Numbered from the stretch's first letter, positions 1-6,696 are shown. The stretch: DNA of 12,631 nucleotides from SG8-40 sp050050435 (GCA_050050435.1 JASFUE010000069.1:1-12631), one strand, 5' to 3'. Made by a program: numbers and translations. The notes: generated by a model from the sequence alone, not told the origin.

Positions 1-504
1 CGCGGAAACGTAGAGTGGGATGCCGAATATGCCTTCGGTACCAAGGTACATCTGTTCTGTGAGCTGACGCATGTCGGCGCCGCCCAGCGTGAGGCCATAG
101 ACGAGGAACGCCGCCGCGGTCAGCGGCAGCGTCCAGCCGACGGCTCTGCGCGTCGCCTCGATCACCAGCAGCACTGTCGTGATGGAAAACACCCAGTCGA
201 TGGGCCGCATGGCGTCGACGTAGACCATCCGATTGACGACATAGTCCTGTTCGACCACGAGGTAGCCACAGACCACGATGCTCGTTGCAATGAGCAGATA
301 TTCCAGCGCGCCGGGGTTGTCGGACTTGCCGCGATGAGTCAGCGGCAGCATCAGGAAGCCCAGTACCAGCGCGAAGGCGAGGTGAACGCTGCGCAACGTC
401 AAGGCATCCGGCGGACCGTACCAGGCAATCGCCAGATGGAAAACGGACATGGCCAGTCCCACTGCGGTAATGACCCAGCCAACGGCGGTTTTGTTTCTGA
501 GCAC
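1..504 (-). CDS. TRAP transporter fused permease, N-terminal part (TAXI-associated, 4TM/12TM type)
   Basis: Partial gene: 168 N-terminal codons are present and the rest lies beyond the left edge. It would be the integral membrane part (small and large permease subunits fused) of a tripartite ATP-independent periplasmic transporter, a cation-gradient-driven importer of organic anions. About five hydrophobic segments are visible, near residues 8-28, 41-55, 67-84, 103-117 and 125-141. They are followed by EQMYLGTEGIFGIPLYVSA (150-168), a pattern I recognise from the start of the DctM-like part of TAXI permeases. The start is taken as GTG at 504 because an in-frame TGA lies four codons upstream (514-516). 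No clear Shine-Dalgarno precedes it, so ATG codon 19 is a possible alternative. It follows the TAXI binding-protein gene by 62 bp on the same strand, as expected for a transporter operon. Substrate is unknown. Confidence 0.88.
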   Translation of the reverse strand, partial: MLRNKTAVGWVITAVGLAMSVFHLAIAWYGPPDALTLRSVHLAFALVLGFLMLPLTHRGKSDNPGALEYLLIATSIVVCGYLVVEQDYVVNRMVYVDAMRPIDWVFSITTVLLVIEATRRAVGWTLPLTAAAFLVYGLTLGGADMRQLTEQMYLGTEGIFGIPLYVSA

Positions 505-566
505 GGTTACGTATCAGTCAATGGTTATTGAGGTTGTTGTGCACCCGCCGTGTGCGTGCATTTCCG

Positions 567-1544
567 TCAGTTCACGCCATGGTCCTGATACCAGCGGGTG
601 GCGCCCGGGTGCATGGGCACGCCGATGTCTGCGGCCATCCTTGCCGGTTTCAGGCCGGCAATGGTGCGGGCAATCGAGGCAAGGTCATCGATTCCCCCGT
701 GAATGGAGTCGAGCATGTCGTAGACGAGTTGGTCGTCAAGATCGCAGCGCACGATGAAGTGGGTGGCATATTCAACTGTCGGCACGTCCTGTTCCTGCTT
801 CGGGTACGTGCCCTTGGGAATGATGCCGCGCCGGTAACCGGGGTTGAATTCCTGCATTTTTTCCAGCCCGTCATCCGGAATAGGCATCAGCTTGATGGTG
901 CGGGCGCTGGCGAGATCCATCACCGCGCCAGCGGGAATGGTGGTGCCCAGGGTGAAGAACTCGGCGTTGCCATCCTTCATCAGGGTGACCGAATCCGTGT
1001 ACGAGCCATAGCTCACCCGCGACAGATCGTCAAAGCTCAATCCATATGCGCGCAGCATGTGATCGGTGATGGCTTCGCCGGTATTGCCTTTTTGCTGGCC
1101 GGCGAGCGCCTTGCCTTTCAGGTCTGCGGGGCTGCGAATGCCGGCTTCGGGCAGCGTTACAACCTGAAAGAATTGCGGGTAGAGCGTGGCGACATTGCAC
1201 ACGTGGGTGGCCTTTTGTTCGAACGGTGGCCTGCCGTTGATGCCGTCGACTGTCGATACGGAGTTTGCCAGGGCAATCTGGACCTGCCCTGATTCGACTG
1301 CCTTGACATTGGCGATACCGGCACCCGGAAGAACCTGGACACTGACATCGGGCAACCGGCCTTCCACCAGATTCTTGATGGCGCCACCGAGCGGATACCA
1401 CGAGCCGCCCTGCGGTCCGGTCGCGAACTTGATTCGTTGTTTGTCCGAGCCCGAGCAGCCATAGAGCATGGCAAAGGCGAAGATCGCGACGATGGCCGCA
1501 TACAGAAAGTTTTGGCCCCGGTTATTCACTGTGCTTGAATTCAT
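567..1544 (-). CDS. TAXI family TRAP transporter solute-binding lipoprotein
   Basis: Predicted 325-residue extracytoplasmic binding protein that delivers substrate to the TRAP permease encoded next downstream. Residues 1-30 form a lipoprotein signal peptide: a polar n-region with Arg9, a hydrophobic core at 13-28, and lipobox LYGC with Cys30 as the lipidated residue. The mature part opens with FATGPQGGSWYPLGG, the hallmark of TAXI proteins, and its length fits the family. Two starts are plausible. ATG at 1544 gives the tidier signal peptide and is used here. ATG at 1586 overlaps the stop of the upstream GST-like gene as TGATG, which would allow coupled translation and adds 14 residues. The reading frame stays open to 1631, but that part runs into the GST-like gene and is unlikely to be coding. 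TAXI ligands known in other bacteria include glutamate and dicarboxylates; none can be assigned here. Confidence 0.9.
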   Translation of the reverse strand: MNSSTVNNRGQNFLYAAIVAIFAFAMLYGCSGSDKQRIKFATGPQGGSWYPLGGAIKNLVEGRLPDVSVQVLPGAGIANVKAVESGQVQIALANSVSTVDGINGRPPFEQKATHVCNVATLYPQFFQVVTLPEAGIRSPADLKGKALAGQQKGNTGEAITDHMLRAYGLSFDDLSRVSYGSYTDSVTLMKDGNAEFFTLGTTIPAGAVMDLASARTIKLMPIPDDGLEKMQEFNPGYRRGIIPKGTYPKQEQDVPTVEYATHFIVRCDLDDQLVYDMLDSIHGGIDDLASIARTIAGLKPARMAADIGVPMHPGATRWYQDHGVN

Positions 1545-1585
1545 TTGAATCACTTTTGTCGTGTTTCGAATGTGCGCGCGGTACA

Positions 1586-2509
1586 TCAGCCTTTGGTGAC
1601 GCGGTAGCCCGCACGCGGGAAGTGGATGCACACGGTGCCAACGCGCTCGTTGTTTGTCAGCAAGGCAATGGCGTCGCGATCGACATAATGCACCTTTCCG
1701 TTTACCGGTTCCTCGCCGCCATCGACGTCAGCCACGACATTGACCGTCATGCCCGGCCTGATGCCGAGCGGGTCGCGTTCATCTGCCGTTTCCGGCGTGG
1801 CTGTTTCGGCCGCTTTTGCAATTGCCAGTGCGTCCGATGCGCTCATGTCGGTGGGCGAGCCATGGCCGATTGCCGCGACCCGTTTCTCCCATGCTTCGAG
1901 AGCAGGGAATTCGGCAAGGAAATCCTTGCCCGGTTGCCAGCGTCCGCGGATAAACCAGACCAGATAATAGGTAACGACGTCTGGCAAGCCGGGTTGGTCG
2001 CCGAGCATGAAGTTGCGCCCGGTAGAAAGGCGCTGGTCCAGCCAGCCAAACTGTGCGCGCAACTGCGCCAGGTTGTGCGGTAGCTGCGCCTTGATCTTGT
2101 CAAAGTCGTAGTTCGGGCCGAAATACAGGCGCCCGCGATCGTTGGCGAATGCTTCCGGAAGGTCGGCGGCTGCCGCGCCCAGGACAACACCGACGACCTG
2201 GTCGAATACATGATCGGCCCAGCGATTCACCGCCCACGGCATGCCGTCTGCGCCGCCCGGAAAGAATGTAGGTTCGGGGAACCGGCGCTGCAGTTCGCGC
2301 AGGATGCACTGGCTGTCGCAAAAAATGTCGGCGCCGATCTGCATCACCGGCGTGCGCCGGTAACCGCCGGTGAGCGGCATCAGTTCCGGCTTTGGCGGCA
2401 CCCGCGGAATTTCAACTGAACGCCATGCCAGTTTCTTGACGCCGAGCCCGATACGCACTTTCTCGGAAACGGGTGATTGCGGGTAGTGATGCAGAATGAC
2501 TTCGGACAC
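1586..2509 (-). CDS. GST-like protein with C-terminal beta-rich extension
   Basis: Predicted 307-residue cytoplasmic protein. The N-terminal thioredoxin-fold GST domain (about 4-75) shows YPQSPVSEKVR near the active-site position (Ser12 or Ser15 candidate), the cis-proline in RRTPVMQ (Pro54) and the glutathione-contacting Asp65-Ser66. An all-helical GST C-domain follows, to about residue 220. Residues 246-307 form a further segment with alternating hydrophobic residues (GIRPGMTVNVVADVD to VGTVCIHFPRAGY) that typical GSTs of 200-230 residues lack; it looks like a small beta-barrel. The start is GTG at 2509, because a perfect GGAGGAG lies seven bases upstream; an ATG at 2551 in the same frame has no such support. 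The stop overlaps an ATG of the TAXI gene (TGATG). Its place beside the transporter suggests a role in handling the imported compound or a toxic intermediate, which is an inference. Confidence 0.85.
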   Translation of the reverse strand: MSEVILHHYPQSPVSEKVRIGLGVKKLAWRSVEIPRVPPKPELMPLTGGYRRTPVMQIGADIFCDSQCILRELQRRFPEPTFFPGGADGMPWAVNRWADHVFDQVVGVVLGAAAADLPEAFANDRGRLYFGPNYDFDKIKAQLPHNLAQLRAQFGWLDQRLSTGRNFMLGDQPGLPDVVTYYLVWFIRGRWQPGKDFLAEFPALEAWEKRVAAIGHGSPTDMSASDALAIAKAAETATPETADERDPLGIRPGMTVNVVADVDGGEEPVNGKVHYVDRDAIALLTNNERVGTVCIHFPRAGYRVTKG

Positions 2510-2516
2510 GCCTCGA

Positions 2517-2523
2517 CTCCTCC
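2517..2523 (-). promoter_or_regulatory. Ribosome binding site fixing the GTG start of the GST-like gene
   Basis: On the minus strand the sequence reads GGAGGAG, then seven bases, then GTG at 2509. This near-perfect Shine-Dalgarno decides the start in favour of GTG over the ATG at 2551. Confidence 0.8.
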
Positions 2524-2571
2524 GGTACCCTCCTGTGGGCGGGCACTTCATTCTTTTGTAATTCCGTAAGT

Positions 2572-2620
2572 CTAGGCGAGTCGGTGGTTGAGGTCACGCG
2601 TTCCTGCGCCGGACGCCTAG
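2572..2620 (-). terminator. Hairpin at the end of the SDR gene (weak terminator candidate)
   Basis: CTAGGCG (2572-2578) and CGCCTAG (2614-2620) are perfect 7-bp inverted repeats, with additional pairing possible just inside (GTCGG against CCGGAC with one bulge). The structure includes the SDR stop codon. No T-run follows on the minus strand, so it is not a classical intrinsic terminator; it may instead be an mRNA-stabilising or attenuating hairpin before the GST-like gene. Confidence 0.25.
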
Positions 2621-3381
2621 CCTGCGATAGTCACGCCACCGTCGGCAACAATGGTCTGGCCGGTGACAAAAGCCCCGGCGCGCGATGCCAGAAACACGGC
2701 GATGCCGCCAATGTCTTCGGGTTCGCCGATTCTTCTGAGCGGTGTCTGCTTTTCATAGCGGTTGAGCACTTCCGGGTTTTCCCATAGCGCGCGTGCAAAG
2801 TCAGTGCGTATCAATCCTGGCGCGATGCAGTTCACGCGCACGTTGTGTGGGCCCCATTCCATAGCCAGATTGCGGGCCAGCTGCATGTCGGCGGCCTTGG
2901 AGATGCCATAGGCGCCCAGCACCGCAGTGCCCTTGAGCCCGCCGATCGAGGAGACGATGATGACGGCGCCGTCCTTGCGTTGCGCCATCTCCGGCAAAAC
3001 CATGTTGGCGAGCCAGTGATTGCTCACGATGTTGTTGTGCAATATCTTGTCAAAAGCCTCATCCGGCATATCCGCCATTGGTCCGTAATAGGGGTTGGAT
3101 GCGGCGTTGCAAACCAGCACGTCGATGCGTCCCCATTTGTTGCGTGTTGCCTCGACCAGTTGTTGCAGTTGCGACTTGTCGGAAATGTTGGCGGCAACGG
3201 CGATGGCTTCACCACCTTTGTCATTGATCGAATCCGCGACCTTTTTGCATGCGTCTTCCTTGCGGCTGGAGATCACGACTTTCGCGCCGGCGGTGGCGAG
3301 GTGTTCTGCAATGGAGCGGCCAATGCCGCGGCTCGAGCCGGTGATGATGGCAACTTTGCCTTCGAGACTGAGAGGATTCAT
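2617..3381 (-). CDS. SDR family NAD(P)-dependent oxidoreductase
   Basis: Predicted 254-residue classical short-chain dehydrogenase/reductase, cytoplasmic, oxidising or reducing an alcohol/carbonyl group. Visible family features: the Rossmann glycine motif TGSSRGIG (14-21), CNAAS (91-95) in place of NNAG, Asn117, the catalytic serine in VSSIGG (Ser145), and YGISK (Tyr158, Lys162). The C-terminal motif PLRRIGEPEDIGGIAVFLAS followed by TGQTIVADGG is also typical. Arg40 at the end of beta-strand 2 (SSRK) hints at NADP(H) preference. The start is ATG at 3381, preceded by AAGG eight bases upstream; the frame is open for 200 more codons upstream, but that stretch is antisense to the PhyH gene. It heads the minus-strand run towards the TAXI-TRAP genes (107 bp to the GST-like gene) and is divergent from the PhyH gene. 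Substrate unknown. Confidence 0.92.
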   Translation of the reverse strand: MNPLSLEGKVAIITGSSRGIGRSIAEHLATAGAKVVISSRKEDACKKVADSINDKGGEAIAVAANISDKSQLQQLVEATRNKWGRIDVLVCNAASNPYYGPMADMPDEAFDKILHNNIVSNHWLANMVLPEMAQRKDGAVIIVSSIGGLKGTAVLGAYGISKAADMQLARNLAMEWGPHNVRVNCIAPGLIRTDFARALWENPEVLNRYEKQTPLRRIGEPEDIGGIAVFLASRAGAFVTGQTIVADGGVTIAG

Positions 3382-3510
3382 GTTGCGGACCTTGGAAAAT
3401 TCGGGAACGTGGCAGATGGTCGCATGAAAATGCGCCAGCGCCCACCGGTTGCATGGAAAACCCGACCGATGGACGTAAAATGGGTGGGTTTGCAACGGAG
3501 AAACTGAAAC
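3382..3510. promoter_or_regulatory. Divergent intergenic region between SDR and PhyH genes
   Basis: These 129 bp must hold promoters for both directions. Forward, TAAAAT (3476-3481) lies 29 bases before the PhyH ATG and is a possible -10 box, but no good -35 sits at the right distance. An imperfect inverted repeat surrounds it: AAACCC-G-ACC to the left and GGTGGGTTT ending near 3490, with TAAAAT in the loop. That arrangement could be an operator for a local regulator. GGAG at 3497-3500 is the PhyH ribosome binding site. No convincing promoter was found on the minus strand. Confidence 0.35.
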
Positions 3511-4344
3511 ATGCCGGATATTCTCAGCGACAGTGAATTGCAACAGTATCGCGAGCAGGGCTATGTGCTGCCAAAGGCGCGGCTGCCGGAAGAATTGCTG
3601 CAGCGCCTTCAACAAGGCGTGGACAGCGTGCTTGCGACCTATACCGACCTGGCGCAGGAAGACATTGCCAATCCGCACATGATTCCTGCCATCGCCGGGC
3701 AGGAAGGCAATCCGTTCATGGCCGCCGCGCGGCACCCGCAGATACTGGATATGGTGGAACAGATTCTGGGACCGGACCTCGTTCTGTGGATCACCCGCAT
3801 TCTCTGCAAACCGGCGGCCAAGGGCAGGGAAGTGCCCTGGCACCAGGACGGCGAGTACTGGCCGATGCGCCCGCTGGAAACCTGCTCGGTGTGGATTGCC
3901 ATTGATCCGGTTTCGGTAACCAACGGATGCATGCGTTTCATTCCCGGCTCGCACCGGCGCGAGGAGATGTATCGTCACCATGTCACCGACCGCAAGGACC
4001 TGGTTCTGAGCCTCGAGCTCGATCAGGACCAGTTCGACGAGGCGGATGCGGTGAACGTGGAACTGGCGCCCGGTTGCATGTCACTGCATCACGTCAAGTT
4101 GATTCACGGATCGGCGGCGAATACCTCGGGACAACGCCGTGCCGCGCTGATCATGCGCTACATGCCGGCCAGCTCGTTCTATAACCGTGATCTGGTGGAT
4201 CGCACGCGTGTGTTGAGTCCCTTCAATATCGCCCACCAGCCGCTGGTGCTGGTGCGGGGTGAGGACAAGTCAGGCAAGAACGATTTTGAACACGGCCATC
4301 AGCAGTGGATAGAGCGTTACAAAATTTCCAGCCATACGGCCTGA
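3511..4344 (+). CDS. Phytanoyl-CoA dioxygenase (PhyH) family protein
   Basis: Predicted 277-residue Fe(II)/2-oxoglutarate-dependent dioxygenase that would hydroxylate a substrate with decarboxylation of 2-oxoglutarate. The jelly-roll metal triad is intact: His111 and Asp113 in WHQDGEYWP, and the distal His199 in LIHGSAAN. Arg210 in QRRAALIMRYMP is in place to bind the 2-oxoglutarate carboxylate. GCMRFIPGSH (139-148) is the usual family signature. Length is normal for PhyH proteins. ATG at 3511 has GGAG ten bases upstream. It is transcribed divergently from the SDR and converges on the flavin-reductase gene. The known range of the family (phytanoyl-CoA, ectoine, antibiotic and halogenated substrates) is too wide to name the substrate. 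Its company with TRAP, SDR and epoxide-hydrolase genes suggests oxidative breakdown of an imported or membrane-permeant compound. Confidence 0.9.
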   Translation: MPDILSDSELQQYREQGYVLPKARLPEELLQRLQQGVDSVLATYTDLAQEDIANPHMIPAIAGQEGNPFMAAARHPQILDMVEQILGPDLVLWITRILCKPAAKGREVPWHQDGEYWPMRPLETCSVWIAIDPVSVTNGCMRFIPGSHRREEMYRHHVTDRKDLVLSLELDQDQFDEADAVNVELAPGCMSLHHVKLIHGSAANTSGQRRAALIMRYMPASSFYNRDLVDRTRVLSPFNIAHQPLVLVRGEDKSGKNDFEHGHQQWIERYKISSHTA

Positions 4345-4515
4345 TGCCGGTATTTTCGTGTTTGCGCGTGAAAAGCTCCCAACGCAGAGGGTAGCCGAAA
4401 TAGCAGGTACGACCGCGCGCATTCATTAAGCACTAACGGCGTAATCTCCACTGTCAGTTTTCACTTATCTGACTTGCCTCTGCGTCCTGCGCGACCTTCG
4501 CGGTGAGTGTTTTGG
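4345..4515. other. Gene-free stretch between converging genes with repeat remnants
   Basis: No reading frame here looks like a protein. It holds a 9-bp perfect inverted repeat, ACGCAGAGG at 4382-4390 against CCTCTGCGT at 4477-4485. A small GTCAG/CTGAC hairpin lies at 4453-4473, and a degenerate 9-bp tandem repeat (listed separately) adjoins the right arm. It probably also serves as the termination region for the PhyH and flavin-reductase transcripts, although no T-tract hairpin is evident. Confidence 0.5.
4476..4502 (-). repeat. Degenerate 9-bp tandem repeat, three units (GACGCAGAG-like)
   Basis: Read on the minus strand from 4502 to 4476 the units are CGCGAAGGT, CGCGCAGGA and CGCAGAGGC, three copies with period 9. 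From memory, GACGCAGAG-type 9-mers of this kind recur in intergenic regions of many unrelated environmental bacteria. Its function is unknown. The inverted ACGCAGAGG at 4382 may be the remnant of an opposing copy. Confidence 0.5.
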
Positions 4516-5124
4516 TTATTTGGGCAACTCGCCGGGCAGGTCGAAGCGCTCGCGCGTGGTGCAGTAGCGAGTGCCGTAGAGTCGTCCGACCGGCCAGTAG
4601 ATGTCTTCCGATACGCGCTTGGTTTGCGGATCGATCAACCCTTCGCGGGCGTGAATATGGACCACTTCACCGAGAATGATGTCGCGCATGTGGCCGACTT
4701 CCACGCGCTTGAATAACTTGCACTCGAAACTGACTGGAGCCTGTGCAATGCGGGGATGCGAGACAACCGAGCACGGCGCTTCGGTGAAACCGGCCGTGTC
4801 GAATTCACTGACAGTTTCGTCGACCTCCTCGCTGGAAATGTGCATGCTGTTGGCGATGCCTTCGTCGACCAGATTGACGACAAATTCTTCCGTCCGCAGG
4901 ACGTTGATCAGTGAATGCTTCATCTTGCTGTCCTTGCGCGCCCCGAAACTGATTATCACCAGTGGCGGGTCCTCGCAAACGGCATTGAACCAGGAATAGG
5001 GTGCGCAGTTGGCAACCCCGTTTTCACTGCGTGTCGAAACCAGCGCAATCGGGCGCGGAAACACCAGGCCGGTCAGGATTTTATAACGCTCGAGTGTGGT
5101 CAGGGATGCTGCACTCAGTTCCAT
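4516..5124 (-). CDS. Flavin reductase family protein (FMN-binding split barrel)
   Basis: Predicted 202-residue flavoprotein of the flavin-reductase-like/FMN-binding split-barrel family. PRPIALVST (23-31) followed by NCAPYSWFNAVCEDPPLVIIS (about 39-59) is the typical flavin-binding core, and the length fits. Such proteins either supply reduced flavin to a partner monooxygenase or reduce a substrate directly. The ATG at 5124 has AAAAAGG ten bases upstream. It lies 66 bp downstream of the small monooxygenase-like gene on the same strand and is probably the last gene of that unit. No two-component flavin monooxygenase large subunit is in the window, so a reductase partner role cannot be shown. 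Confidence 0.85.
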   Translation of the reverse strand: MELSAASLTTLERYKILTGLVFPRPIALVSTRSENGVANCAPYSWFNAVCEDPPLVIISFGARKDSKMKHSLINVLRTEEFVVNLVDEGIANSMHISSEEVDETVSEFDTAGFTEAPCSVVSHPRIAQAPVSFECKLFKRVEVGHMRDIILGEVVHIHAREGLIDPQTKRVSEDIYWPVGRLYGTRYCTTRERFDLPGELPK

Positions 5125-5190
5125 GGTCGGTTTGCCTTTTTACGTCGGTTGTTTGCTTGCGGTTGCTTTGTGTCGTCGCTGGCCCTCGGC

Positions 5191-5487
5191 TTATGGCGCC
5201 ACGCGGTTGAAGAAGGTGCGCGCGCGCTCGTCAAGCAGCGGCACCGCGTGTTCGAAGTATTTCTTGAAATGCGCGGTTTTCAGATGCGATTCAAATGCCT
5301 GCTTGTTGTCGTAAACCTCATAGAAAGCGATTTTGGTCGGGTCTTCCGGGTCGACCAGTACGTCGAACTGACGGCAACCTGGTTCGGTGTTACGTGAGGC
5401 AGCCGCGTTTTCCAACGCCATTTCCATGAAGTGGTCGACCTGGTGCGGTTTGGCCTGCAGATTGACGATTAACGTGAATGCACTCAT
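5191..5487 (-). CDS. Putative quinol monooxygenase (antibiotic biosynthesis monooxygenase domain)
   Basis: Predicted 98-residue single-domain dimeric alpha/beta-barrel protein of the ABM/YgiN type, acting in the cytoplasm. Characteristic points are the EPG turn (35-37) before the second strand, IAFYEVYDNKQAFESHLKT (about 53-71) and the HF pair at 73-74, with the usual family length of about 95-100. YgiN oxidises menadiol, and relatives oxidise aromatic polyketides without cofactors, but many members have no known substrate. The ATG at 5487 has an excellent AAAGGAG (minus strand, 5496-5502) eight bases upstream. The epoxide-hydrolase-like gene ends 48 bp upstream and the flavin-reductase gene follows 66 bp downstream, consistent with one transcript. 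Confidence 0.88.
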   Translation of the reverse strand: MSAFTLIVNLQAKPHQVDHFMEMALENAAASRNTEPGCRQFDVLVDPEDPTKIAFYEVYDNKQAFESHLKTAHFKKYFEHAVPLLDERARTFFNRVAP

Positions 5488-5535
5488 TTGCTGTTCTCCT
5501 TTGTCGAGGCTTTGGTGGTGACTGTCAGGCAGGTG

Positions 5536-6498
5536 CTAGTCAAGCGTAGCAAGAAACTTCATTAGTGAAGCGTTGACCTGCGGGGCGCGCTCCTGCTGGA
5601 CCCAGTGACCGGCGCCTTCAATGATGTCGCATACGCGCAGATCATCAACCCAGCGTTTCATGTTCTCGACCAGGTCGACACCGGGCACGAAGCGCAGCAC
5701 GGCGTCCCTCTTGCCGGCGATGAAACAGGCGGGCCTGGTGATGCGTGCGTCGGTCAGCGCAGTCAACTTTTCCCAGTCGCGTTGCTGGTTGCGGTAGCGA
5801 TTGAGCGAAGCGCGAAAGCCGGTCCTTTCGAACTGCGACGCGTAGTAGTCGAGATCGTCTTCGGTCAGCCATTCCGGCAACAACTGCGGGTCCGGGATGT
5901 CGTCGAGCATGCGGGCATCGGGCGGTTTGTTGGCGTCGAAAATGCCGTTTGGTGCATCGCCGGAGCCTGAGTAATAGATTTTTCGCAGGGCAGTGCGCAC
6001 GTCGGCCTCGAGCTCGGCCTCGGCAATACCCGGCTCCTGGAAATACAACTGGTAGAAAAAGCGCTTTGGATACAGCTGCCGCCACAACTCGATCGACGAG
6101 ATCTTGCCGCGCGGTGTGTACGGTACGCTCAGGGCGGCAACCGCGCGCACCCGTTGCGGATACAGTGCCGTGATATTCCAGACAATCGGTGCGCCCCAGT
6201 CGTGGCCGATCAGTACCGCCTGCTGTTCGCCAAAGTGATCGATCAACCCGAGCACGTCGGCAATCATGTTCTGCATGTCATAGGCTTCGACCGGTTGCGG
6301 CGCATCACTGCCGCCGTAACCGCGCACATCCGGCACCACGACCTTGTAACCGGCATCGCTGACCGGACCAATCTGGTGGCGCCACGAATACCAGGACTCG
6401 GGCCAGCCGTGCACCATGATTGCCAGGGGACCATCGCCCTGGACGGCGCAACGCAGCCGCACGCCGTTGGTCGAGATGTTTTCGAAATGCCTGCTCAT
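5536..6498 (-). CDS. Epoxide hydrolase-like alpha/beta hydrolase
   Basis: Predicted 320-residue soluble alpha/beta hydrolase of the microsomal/soluble epoxide hydrolase type. It has the oxyanion-hole motif HGWPESWYSWRHQ (30-42), DVRGYGGSD (57-65), and the nucleophile elbow GHDWGAP with Asp100. The acid Asp265 lies in GKRDAV, and the base His298 in GAGHWVQQE. The lid carries YFQEPG (Tyr152) and NRYRN, which match the two epoxide-polarising tyrosines. A triad with Asp rather than Ser as nucleophile argues for an epoxide hydrolase (or, less likely, a haloalkane dehalogenase-like enzyme) over an esterase. The ATG at 6498 has GGAG twelve bases upstream, rather far. It heads the minus-strand unit with the monooxygenase-like and flavin-reductase genes; the 161-bp inverted-repeat element lies just upstream of its start. 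Confidence 0.9.
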   Translation of the reverse strand: MSRHFENISTNGVRLRCAVQGDGPLAIMVHGWPESWYSWRHQIGPVSDAGYKVVVPDVRGYGGSDAPQPVEAYDMQNMIADVLGLIDHFGEQQAVLIGHDWGAPIVWNITALYPQRVRAVAALSVPYTPRGKISSIELWRQLYPKRFFYQLYFQEPGIAEAELEADVRTALRKIYYSGSGDAPNGIFDANKPPDARMLDDIPDPQLLPEWLTEDDLDYYASQFERTGFRASLNRYRNQQRDWEKLTALTDARITRPACFIAGKRDAVLRFVPGVDLVENMKRWVDDLRVCDIIEGAGHWVQQERAPQVNASLMKFLATLD

Positions 6499-6535
6499 GG
6501 GGCTGCGGGTACTCCGGACATGTTCAAAAGAAGGC

Positions 6536-6696
6536 CAATTTGTCAGAAAGAAGCGTTACGGGCAACCGAAGTGCAAGAAGCCGCCAGTGTCAAGAAGATC
6601 GCGCGAACGACCAGACATATCAGGGGAGGACAGGCGAGGACCTGAGCGAGCATGTGACATGGCACCGGTTGCGCAGTAGCTCGTTCTGACAAATTG
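6536..6696. repeat. 161-bp element bounded by perfect 13-bp inverted repeats (MITE-like or structured)
   Basis: CAATTTGTCAGAA (6536-6548) and TTCTGACAAATTG (6684-6696) are exact inverted copies at the outer ends. Further in, GCAACCG (6562-6568) pairs with CGGTTGC (6666-6672), and GTGC (6571-6574) with GCAC (6662-6665), so each arm is an imperfect stem of nearly 40 bases. The right end abuts the TAG stop of the DUF1840 gene with no base between, and the left end lies 37 bp before the epoxide-hydrolase start. The interior has no convincing reading frame. It could be a miniature inverted-repeat transposable element, a REP-like palindrome or a structured leader RNA. No flanking target duplication is visible. 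Confidence 0.6.

Noticed and set aside
528..1292. Long plus-strand open frame antisense to the TAXI binding-protein gene
   Set aside because: The translation is rich in His, Gly, Val and Arg, typical of the mirror of a GC-rich coding strand, and the opposite strand has a clear family match.
2510..2551. ATG start at 2551 for the GST-like protein
   Set aside because: It has no Shine-Dalgarno, and the added 14 residues do not fit the GST fold; the GTG at 2509 has a perfect GGAGGAG seven bases away.
2845..3507. 220-codon plus-strand frame antisense to the SDR gene
   Set aside because: No recognisable domain; it is explained by codon bias of the SDR on the other strand.
3382..3981. A 200-codon N-terminal extension of the SDR frame on the minus strand
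   Set aside because: It is antisense to the well-supported PhyH gene, shows no known domain, and the SDR begins canonically at ATG 3381 with the Rossmann motif at residue 14.
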